From: Bacteroidales bacterium
Lineage (GTDB): Bacteria; Bacteroidota; Bacteroidia; Bacteroidales; UBA932
Assembly (NCBI GenBank): GCA_021443605.1
Contig: JABUTQ010000192.1
Coordinates: 1 to 7,292 of the forward strand
Reading direction: 5' to 3'
Length of the DNA stretch: 7,292 bases
Below are positions 1 to 5,389 of this stretch, piece by piece (position 1 is the stretch's first letter; each line of letters starts with the position of its first letter). Both the position numbers and the translations under genes were made by a program. The notes beneath the pieces were generated by a model. The model was given only the letters and a program-made list of their open reading frames with translations. It searched no databases and was not told the DNA's origin.

Positions 1-87
1 GCCAATGTCTGCACTTTCCTCGCAAGCGATTTGGCTTCGTATGTTACAGGCCAGGTTATCCTTGTGGATGGCGGTATGGGTATGTAA
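1..87 (+). CDS. fabG: C-terminus of a short-chain dehydrogenase/reductase, probably 3-oxoacyl-ACP reductase (partial)
   Basis: Frame 1 is open from the window edge to TAA at 85-87 and encodes 28 residues, ending in SYVTGQVILVDGGMGM. The pattern 'Y-V/I-T-G-Q-x-x-x-V-D-G-G-M' is the standard C-terminus of classical SDR enzymes, and the short GMxM tail is typical of FabG, the NADPH-dependent 3-oxoacyl-ACP reductase of type II fatty acid synthesis in the cytoplasm. The Rossmann fold and the catalytic Ser-Tyr-Lys lie outside the window, so another SDR with a similar tail cannot be excluded. A hairpin terminator follows 11 bases after the stop, so this gene ends its own transcript. Confidence 0.65.
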   Translation, partial: ANVCTFLASDLASYVTGQVILVDGGMGM

Positions 88-98
88 GATAAATTATA

Positions 99-141
99 AA
101 AGGCTGTCTGTAAGGTGATTCCAAAGACAGCCTTTATTTTT
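99..141 (+). terminator. Rho-independent terminator after the SDR gene
   Basis: An 11-bp perfect stem pairs AAAGGCTGTCT (99-109) with AGACAGCCTTT (125-135) around a 15-nt loop, followed by ATTTTT (136-141). It lies between the SDR stop and the yicC start. It separates the two genes transcriptionally unless there is readthrough; I see no clear TAnnTTTG promoter for yicC in the remaining 18 bases. Confidence 0.85.
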
Positions 142-159
142 AGTAAAAAAAGGAAAACT

Positions 160-1026
160 ATGGTAAAATCTATGACCGGCTACGGCCGTAGTGAATGTAC
201 GATAGGTAATTGCAAGTATATCTGTGAAATCCGCTCATTAAACGGTAAAAATGCAGATATCGGACTCAAAACATCGATTGTCCCGATGGACAAAGAGATT
301 GAACTTCGGAAATATATCGTGGCCGAGGCAGGCAGGGGCTCAATTGATTTGTTCATCTCCACGGAGGTGGCGGAAGATGCTCAGTCAAGGACTATAAATG
401 CAAATGTCTTTAAGGGATATATTTCTCAATTAGAGTCAATTGCTGAAGGGGTTTCTTCATGTGACCCATCCATTGTCGCCTCAGTGCTCAGGCTTCCGGA
501 CGTGATAGACTCCAAAAAGGCTGCTATGACAGACGACGAATGGAAGATTCTGGAATCCGCAATAAAAGATGCGGTGTCAAATCTTCTGTCATTCCGCGAA
601 AGGGAAGGGAAGATTCTCGCAGAAGATCTCTTGTCCAAAGTAGATAAGATTGAATCGTATATTCCTTTTGTTGAGCAATTTGAATCAGAAAGAATTGACA
701 CGGTCCGTGCCCGCATCCTCAAAAGGGTGGAGGAGATGAATCTTGCTCCGGATGAAAACCGTCTGGAACAGGAGATTATCTTCTACCTCGAAAAACTGGA
801 TGTGAACGAAGAGAAGGTGCGCCTGCGCCAGCATTGCCGCTATTTCCGTGAGACAATGGAAAAAGAGGAGATGCCCGGCAAGAAACTCGGCTTCATCGCC
901 CAGGAGATGGGTCGCGAAATAAACACCCTCGGCAGCAAGGCAAACCACGCGGAGATGCAGAAATTTGTCGTCAAGATGAAGGATGAACTCGAGAAGATTA
1001 AGGAACAAGTCTTAAACGTATTATAA
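160..1026 (+). CDS. yicC: YicC/YloC family endoribonuclease
   Basis: This encodes 288 residues, the usual length for the YicC family. The protein begins MVKSMTGYGR, matching the family's conserved N-terminus, so I place the start at 160. An in-frame ATG at 115 would lie inside the preceding terminator hairpin. The N-terminal YicC domain covers roughly residues 2-155. The C-terminal DUF1732 region carries the two signature blocks DENRLEQE (198-205) and GKKLGFIAQEMGREINTLGS (240-259). Known for the family: E. coli YicC is an endoribonuclease implicated in small-RNA turnover. The substrate here is unknown. A weak AGGA (150-153) is the only possible ribosome-binding signal. The next gene starts 2 bases after the TAA, so the two are probably co-transcribed. 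In many Bacteroidetes, as I recall, yicC is followed by gmk; here it is not. Confidence 0.93.
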   Translation: MVKSMTGYGRSECTIGNCKYICEIRSLNGKNADIGLKTSIVPMDKEIELRKYIVAEAGRGSIDLFISTEVAEDAQSRTINANVFKGYISQLESIAEGVSSCDPSIVASVLRLPDVIDSKKAAMTDDEWKILESAIKDAVSNLLSFREREGKILAEDLLSKVDKIESYIPFVEQFESERIDTVRARILKRVEEMNLAPDENRLEQEIIFYLEKLDVNEEKVRLRQHCRYFRETMEKEEMPGKKLGFIAQEMGREINTLGSKANHAEMQKFVVKMKDELEKIKEQVLNVL

Positions 1027-1028
1027 TT

Positions 1029-4000
1029 ATGAAAAAACTGATAGTTGCAGCAGTATTGCTGCTTGGAACCGTATCGGCATTTGCCGCTGAAGAAGCAAGG
1101 CTTCTCAGATTCCCTTCTGTGGGTGGAGACAAAGTCGTTTTCACATACGCAGGTGACCTATACGTTACTTCCATCAATGGAGGAGAGGCTGCTCGCCTTA
1201 CGTCCAACATTGGTTTCGAAACGTTCTCTCGCATCTCTCCGGATGGAAAAACAATTGCTTTCACCGGTCAGTATGATGGTAATACAGAGGTATATACGAT
1301 GCCGATTGAAGGTGGACATCCCAAGAGAATCACCTATTCGGCTACACTTTCCCGCGACAATATCGGAGACCGTATGGGGCCCAACAATATTGTAATGTGC
1401 TGGACTCCGGACGGAAAGAGCATCGTATATCGCAGCCGTTGGTATGCCCATTCAGGGATGAGGGGGCTTCTCTACAAGGTCTCTCCCAATGGCGGAGTGC
1501 CTGAGCAGATTCCTGTGACCGAAGGGGGATTTTGCAGCTATTCTCCTGATGGAAAATACTTTGCATTCAACAGAATGTGCCGTGAGTTCCGCACTTGGAA
1601 ATACTACAAGGGCGGCCAGGCAGATGAGATTTGGATTAACAAGGTTGGTACAAACTCCCTTGAGACCATCACCTCAAACAGCAATCAGGATATCTTCCCG
1701 ATGTGGATAGGCGATGAGATTTTCTATCTCTCAGACCGCGACCGCACGATGAATCTCTTTGTGTATAACACCAAGACAAAGGCCACCGACAAGGTTACCA
1801 ATTTTACGGAATACGATTGCAAATTCCCTTCATTCTCAAAAGATTACGTCGTTTTTGAGAACGGAGGATATATCTATAAGTTTGATGTAAAGAGCCGCAA
1901 GCTGGACAAACTCACGATTTATCTCAAGGAAGACGGACTCTATTCGCGTGCCGAAATGATGACCGTTTCCCCCCGTTCGTTCAGCATTTCTCCCGATGGA
2001 GAGCGCATCCTTGCCGTAGCCCGTGGTGACGTGTTCTCGCTTCCCGCAAGCAAGGGGGCAACATACAACATCACCCGCAGTTCGGGAGCCAACGACAGAA
2101 ATGCCGTATGGTCTCCGGATGGAAAAACTATTGCATATTTCAGCGATAGAAGCGGTGAATATCAGGTATATACGGCTCCGGCAGAGAATATGGACGAGGC
2201 TGTTTGCAGGACATCTTTCGTTGACGGGTATCCCGACAGGCTCACATGGTCTCCCGATTCCAAGACACTCTATTTTATCACAGAGAAAAATCAGCTTTAT
2301 GCATTGAATGCGGCAAGCGGCGACCTCAAATGCCTCCTTACCGGCCGTCACGGCGGCATCCGTCGTTTCGATATCTCTCCGGACAGCAAATGGATTGTGT
2401 TTACCGAGGCCGATGACAACACCGTATCGGTAATTTATCTTTATGAGAATGCAACCGGAAAGGTATATCCCGTTACCGACAAATGGTACGATTCGGGCTC
2501 TCCGCTCTTCTCTCTCGATGGAAAATATCTCTTCTTCACTTCTGCCCGCAAATTCAGTTCGCAATATTCGGGTGTCGAGTGGAATGCAAATATGAGGATG
2601 GAAAATTACGCTTTCGTTCTTCCTCTCTCAAAGGATACTCCGGATCCGACAACCATAGTCGGAGATGAGTATAAGGCTGTGCCACAGGCAGATCAGGCAT
2701 CTCCTGCAAAGGGCGCTCCGGAGAAGAAGGATGGCAAGGATGCACCTGCCAAACCTGCAGCAAAGAAAGATGTGGTGGTGAAGATTGATACAGACCGTCT
2801 CCCCGAAAGGGCAAGTATGCTCCCGTTGGGCAGCGGTAACGTAAATTTCGTTTATGCTCCCGAAGGGAAGCTCTACTATATGGCATCCGGCGGACAGGGC
2901 GCTCCCGGTGCACAGGGAAGCCGTGGTGGAATGAAAGTGCTGGATCTCAAGACAATGAAGAGCAACGACGCTCCTTTCAAGGGGAATATCGTATGCATCT
3001 CCGCAAAGGGTAAGGCTCTCGTTCGCGAAGGGCGTGACATGAAGGTGATTTCACTTGCCGGCGGTCCTTCGAGAGGAGATGTCGTCCCCACGGACGGGCT
3101 CAAGATGTTGGTTGACCACGCACAGGAATGGAACCAGATTTACAACGAAAGCTGGCGAATCACCCGTGACGGATTCTATGTCAAGAATATGCATGGACGC
3201 GACTGGCAAGCCGTTCACGACAAATATGCTGCAATGCTTCCGTATGTGAGACATCGTCACGACCTCACTTATCTTATAGGAGAAATGCTTGGTGAGCTCA
3301 ATGTCGGTCATGCATACATCACTTCGGGCGAAGCTCCCGAGGCTCCGCGTGTCAAGGTCGGATTGCTTGGCGGTCAGTTCAGCAAGGCAAAGGACGGCTC
3401 GTTCCGCATTGAGAAGATTTTTGAGGGTGAAAACTGGAGCGAAAGCACCCGTTCTCCTCTCACCGAGGCCGGAATCAACGTCTCTGTCGGCGATTTCATC
3501 ACCGCCATAGACGGCATTGAAGCCAAACAGTATTCCGACATATATGAGGCACTTGTAGGAAAGGCACAGGAGATTGTTGCCCTCAAGGTTGCCGACAAGA
3601 ATGGCAAGAATCAGCGCACAGTATATGTCAAGACAATTGCCGATGAGACTCAACTTGCTTATATCGAGTGGGTTAAGGGTAATATAGCAAAGGTTGACAA
3701 AGCCACCGGCGGAAAGGTCGGCTATATCCACCTTCCCGATATGGGTGCCCCCGGTCTGGAGATGTTCACCAAATTGTATTACACCCAGTTGGACAAGAAG
3801 GCTCTCATCATCGACGACCGTATGAACGGCGGCGGAAACATTTCTCCGATTGTTCTCGAACGTCTGCTTCGCGTCCCTTATCGTATGAGTATGAGACGCA
3901 ACGGCGAAGTGGAGCCGGTTCCCAACCAGACGCACTACGGCCCGAAGGTTGTCCTGATTGACAAGTACTCGATGAGCGACGGCGACCTGTTCCCGTACAG

Positions 4001-4310
4001 CTTCAAGAAGATGGGGCTCGGAACGGTGATTGGAATGCGTTCTTGGGGCGGCATCGTGGGCATCAGCGGCAGCAAGCCGTTCCTCGATGGTCAGGATATG
4101 CGTACACCATTCTTCACTTCTTACTCAGTGGATAAATCGGAGTGGATTGTGGAGGGATATGGTGTGGATCCTGATATCGTTGTGGATATCAATCCGTTCG
4201 ATGATTTCAACGGTAAGGATGCACAGCTCGACAAGGCTATCGAAGTAGTCCTCGGCCAGCTGAAAGACTACAAAGAACTCCCGCCTGTTCCTGCAGATCC
4301 GGTGAGGTAG
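1029..4310 (+). CDS. Exported tricorn protease homologue (S41 family peptidase with beta-propeller and PDZ domains)
   Basis: This encodes 1093 residues. A Sec signal peptide (KK, then a hydrophobic stretch 4-18, cleavage probably after AFA at 17-19) predicts periplasmic location, unlike cytosolic archaeal tricorn. Repeated SPDG-type propeller motifs (for example ISPDG at 69-73, and further WSPDG/ISPDS blocks up to about residue 460) form the N-terminal propellers. A Lys/Ala/Pro-rich linker spans about 553-581 and a Gly-rich loop about 621-634. The tricorn C1 region starts near EW (700-701) and ends at NVGHAYI (758-764). A PDZ domain spans about 778-870 (VGDFITAIDG, 820-829). The S41 core has the oxyanion-region motif N-GGG-N (933-937), nucleophile S983 in SMSDGD, and E1042 in VEGYGVDPD. 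By analogy with tricorn, the catalytic set is H761, S983 and E1042; the tricorn Ser before His is G760 here. The likely role is degradation of peptides in the envelope. Confidence 0.92.
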   Translation: MKKLIVAAVLLLGTVSAFAAEEARLLRFPSVGGDKVVFTYAGDLYVTSINGGEAARLTSNIGFETFSRISPDGKTIAFTGQYDGNTEVYTMPIEGGHPKRITYSATLSRDNIGDRMGPNNIVMCWTPDGKSIVYRSRWYAHSGMRGLLYKVSPNGGVPEQIPVTEGGFCSYSPDGKYFAFNRMCREFRTWKYYKGGQADEIWINKVGTNSLETITSNSNQDIFPMWIGDEIFYLSDRDRTMNLFVYNTKTKATDKVTNFTEYDCKFPSFSKDYVVFENGGYIYKFDVKSRKLDKLTIYLKEDGLYSRAEMMTVSPRSFSISPDGERILAVARGDVFSLPASKGATYNITRSSGANDRNAVWSPDGKTIAYFSDRSGEYQVYTAPAENMDEAVCRTSFVDGYPDRLTWSPDSKTLYFITEKNQLYALNAASGDLKCLLTGRHGGIRRFDISPDSKWIVFTEADDNTVSVIYLYENATGKVYPVTDKWYDSGSPLFSLDGKYLFFTSARKFSSQYSGVEWNANMRMENYAFVLPLSKDTPDPTTIVGDEYKAVPQADQASPAKGAPEKKDGKDAPAKPAAKKDVVVKIDTDRLPERASMLPLGSGNVNFVYAPEGKLYYMASGGQGAPGAQGSRGGMKVLDLKTMKSNDAPFKGNIVCISAKGKALVREGRDMKVISLAGGPSRGDVVPTDGLKMLVDHAQEWNQIYNESWRITRDGFYVKNMHGRDWQAVHDKYAAMLPYVRHRHDLTYLIGEMLGELNVGHAYITSGEAPEAPRVKVGLLGGQFSKAKDGSFRIEKIFEGENWSESTRSPLTEAGINVSVGDFITAIDGIEAKQYSDIYEALVGKAQEIVALKVADKNGKNQRTVYVKTIADETQLAYIEWVKGNIAKVDKATGGKVGYIHLPDMGAPGLEMFTKLYYTQLDKKALIIDDRMNGGGNISPIVLERLLRVPYRMSMRRNGEVEPVPNQTHYGPKVVLIDKYSMSDGDLFPYSFKKMGLGTVIGMRSWGGIVGISGSKPFLDGQDMRTPFFTSYSVDKSEWIVEGYGVDPDIVVDINPFDDFNGKDAQLDKAIEVVLGQLKDYKELPPVPADPVR

Positions 4311-4317
4311 CCAATTT

Positions 4318-4354
4318 CGTCAAGAGGAAAAAGTTGCGTCAAGAGGAAAAGTTG
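4318..4354 (+). repeat. Two tandem 18-19 bp direct repeats
   Basis: CGTCAAGAGGAAAAAGTTG (4318-4336) is followed directly by the same sequence with one A fewer (4337-4354). The next base starts a third CGTCA (4355), which opens the forward hairpin element. The block begins 7 bases after the peptidase stop codon. The tail AAAAGTTG also recurs at the junctions of the large array downstream. Confidence 0.85.
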
Positions 4355-4384
4355 CGTCATCCTGAGGCGTAGCCGAAGGATCTC
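4355..4384 (+). repeat. Forward copy of a hairpin-forming intergenic element
   Basis: The element opens CGTCATCCTGAG and closes GAAGGATCTC. It folds on itself: ATCCT (4359-4363) pairs with AGGAT (4377-4381) and GGC (4366-4368) with GCC (4372-4374), with opposed GA/GA dinucleotides between and a GTA loop. It is a diverged copy, in opposite orientation, of the unit repeated four times just downstream. With the first of those it could form a longer imperfect hairpin. Related short dispersed elements occur between genes in many bacteria (from memory; not searched). Confidence 0.8.
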
Positions 4385-4401
4385 ACCGCAAAGCACTATC
4401 C

Positions 4402-4565
4402 GTTGAGATTCTTCGCTTCGCTCAGAATGACGGCTAAAAAAGTTGAGATTCTTCGCTTCGCTCAGAATGACGGCTTAAAAAAGTTGAGATTCTTCGCTTC
4501 GCTCAGAATGACGGCTTAAAAAAAGTTGAGATTCTTCGCTTCGCTCAGAATGACGGCTAAAAAAA
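4402..4565 (-). repeat. Four-copy tandem array of an intergenic hairpin element
   Basis: Four units start at 4402, 4442, 4483 and 4525. Each has the same 34-nt core (starts GTTGAGATTC, ends CAGAATGACGGCT with no difference between copies), followed by an A-rich joint. Unit lengths are 40, 41 and 42, growing by one base in the T/A joint; the last runs into the terminator. Read on the minus strand, each core is a small hairpin: ATTCT and AGAAT arms, opposed GA/GA, a GC/GC inner stem and a GAA loop (first copy at 4408-4428). Identical cores suggest recent amplification by slippage or unequal recombination. There is no open reading frame of note across the array. Confidence 0.93.
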
Positions 4566-4598
4566 TAAGAGAGCAAATTATTGCTCTCTTATTTTTTT
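4559..4598. terminator. Bidirectional terminator between convergent genes
   Basis: A perfect 18-bp inverted repeat (4559-4576 with 4581-4598) surrounds the tetraloop ATTA. The core pairs AATAAGAGAGCAA with TTGCTCTCTTATT, and the arms end in seven A on the left and seven T on the right, giving a U-tract on either strand. It lies 17 bases beyond the rpmA stop and about 250 bases beyond the peptidase stop. It can therefore end both the leftward ribosomal transcript and the rightward peptidase transcript. The repeat array thus sits on the peptidase side of the terminator. Confidence 0.93.
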
Positions 4599-4615
4599 AG
4601 GAAACTTCTGTGAAT

Positions 4616-4873
4616 TTATGCCTGAGGCACTACAGACACAAAAGATTTGTTTTCTCTGGTCTTTCTGAAAGAAACTACACCATCCATCAAAGCGTAAAGA
4701 GTATGGTCTTTACCAATCCCAACGTTTTCACCCGGATAATGAACTGTGCCTCTCTGACGAACAAGGATGTTGCCAGCCTTGCAGACCTGTCCACCGAACA
4801 ATTTAACGCCCAAGCGTTTGCTTTGTGATTCGCGGCCGTTCTTTGAACTACCGACACCTTTTTTGTGAGCCAT
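4616..4873 (-). CDS. rpmA: Large ribosomal subunit protein bL27
   Basis: This encodes 85 residues, normal for bL27. The N-terminus MAHKKGVGSSKNGRESQSKR is the family hallmark. It is followed by LGVKLFGGQ (about 21-29), a segment containing RQRGT, and a YALMDGVV block. The N-terminal tail of L27 reaches toward the peptidyl transferase centre and stabilises tRNA in the P site. There is no cleavable N-terminal extension of the kind found in Firmicutes; His follows Met-Ala directly. It lies 17 bases downstream of rplU in the conserved rplU-rpmA order and is followed closely by a terminator. No Shine-Dalgarno is visible in the AT-rich 17-base gap, as is usual in Bacteroidota. Confidence 0.98.
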   Translation of the reverse strand: MAHKKGVGSSKNGRESQSKRLGVKLFGGQVCKAGNILVRQRGTVHYPGENVGIGKDHTLYALMDGVVSFRKTRENKSFVSVVPQA

Positions 4874-4890
4874 AATCTAAACGTTTTTAA

Positions 4891-5199
4891 TTAAGCGATT
4901 TCTTCAATTTGGATTTTTGTCAAATACTGGCGGTGACCATTTTTCTTCTTCATGCCTTTGCGGCGAATCTTGTGGAAAACGATTACCTTGTCTGCCTTGC
5001 AGTGCTCGAGCACTATGGCTTTAACGTTAGCACCCTGAAGGTAGGGAGCACCAACTTTGACACTACCGTCATTGTCGGTCAAAAGGACCTTGTCGAAATC
5101 AAGGGAAGCACCAACTTCAGCCGCAAGACGGTTTACGAAAATAGCGCTGCCTTTTTCAACTTTGAATTGCTGTCCTGCAATATCAACGATTGCGTACAT
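4891..5199 (-). CDS. rplU: Large ribosomal subunit protein bL21
   Basis: This encodes 102 residues, the usual length. It begins MYAIVDIAGQQFKVEKG and ends with the conserved basic RNA-binding segment KIRRKGMKKKNGHRQ and a closing ITKIQIEEI-like strand (here LTKIQIEEIA). bL21 is a beta-barrel protein that binds 23S rRNA together with bL20. It is the first gene of the rplU-rpmA operon. The start is fixed by the conserved N-terminus. Upstream lies an AT-only palindrome (5204-5222), then a structured leader and a consensus Bacteroides-type promoter. There is no Shine-Dalgarno. The opposite strand is open across most of this gene, but that is only a coding shadow. Confidence 0.98.
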   Translation of the reverse strand: MYAIVDIAGQQFKVEKGSAIFVNRLAAEVGASLDFDKVLLTDNDGSVKVGAPYLQGANVKAIVLEHCKADKVIVFHKIRRKGMKKKNGHRQYLTKIQIEEIA

Positions 5200-5292
5200 A
5201 TAAATTAATTTTAAAAATTAATAACCGTAAGCGGGTAATTATCAATGTAATTTCCTCTTAATCAAGAGCTTGACGGTTTTTATCATAGTTTT
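5200..5292 (-). promoter_or_regulatory. Structured 5' leader of rplU-rpmA, candidate ribosomal-protein autoregulatory element
   Basis: On the minus strand, the leader of about 90 nt between the predicted transcription start (near 5292) and the rplU ATG contains a long-range stem: AACCGT-C-AAGC (5278 to 5268) pairs with GCTTACGGTT (5232 to 5223) over 10 bp with one bulged C. Directly inside is a hairpin with CTCTT and AAGAG arms around GATT (5268 to 5255). Leaders of ribosomal operons often bind a product of the operon to repress it. That function is inference here, and I do not recognise a named family for this structure. Confidence 0.5.
5204..5222. repeat. 19-bp AT-only perfect palindrome just upstream of rplU
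   Basis: ATTAATTTT (5204-5212) and AAAATTAAT (5214-5222) are perfect inverted repeats around one A. The palindrome occupies the translation-initiation zone of rplU, 4 bases before its ATG, and abuts the leader stem at 5223. It may be only the AT-rich initiation region common in this phylum, or it may be part of the leader fold. Confidence 0.6.
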
Positions 5293-5298
5293 GGACCG

Positions 5299-5329
5299 CA
5301 AATTTAATCATTTTTATCTTTTTGACAAA
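5299..5329 (-). promoter_or_regulatory. Bacteroides-type promoter for rplU-rpmA
   Basis: On the minus strand TTTG (5329-5326) is followed after 19 bases by TAAATTTG (5306-5299). This fits the sigma-ABfr consensus of Bacteroides (TTTG at -33, TAnnTTTG at -7). Transcription would start around 5291-5293. Confidence 0.8.
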
Positions 5330-5332
5330 TTA

Positions 5333-5366
5333 TTTGCAATTATTTGAAAATAGCTTCTTAAATTTG
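5333..5366 (+). promoter_or_regulatory. Bacteroides-type promoter for the ATPase-like/sirtuin operon
   Basis: TTTG (5333-5336) is followed after 22 bases by TAAATTTG (5359-5366), an exact match to TAnnTTTG. Predicted transcription start is near 5373, giving a short leader of about 17 nt before the ATG at 5390. The -33 box lies three bases from that of the divergent rplU promoter. Confidence 0.65.
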
Positions 5367-5389
5367 TAACAGAAATGTTTTTATTATAA

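Noticed and set aside
115..159. Upstream in-frame ATG giving yicC 15 extra residues
   Set aside because: It lies inside the loop of the preceding terminator, and the family N-terminus is MxxSMTGYGR, which begins at 160.
1836..2564. Open frame of 242 codons on the minus strand inside the propeller region
   Set aside because: It is a shadow of repetitive propeller coding sequence, with no independent support.
3051..3935. Long open frame of 294 codons on the minus strand inside the peptidase gene
   Set aside because: It is antisense to a well-conserved S41 region, resembles no known protein, and has no promoter or initiation context that I can see. It is a coding shadow.
4402..4565. Tandem repeats as a CRISPR array
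   Set aside because: The units are directly adjacent with only A/T joints of 6-8 bases and no unique spacers, and no cas genes are present.
4909..5208. Open frame of 99 codons on the plus strand opposite rplU
   Set aside because: It is antisense to the clearly conserved ribosomal protein L21 and shows no recognisable protein features.
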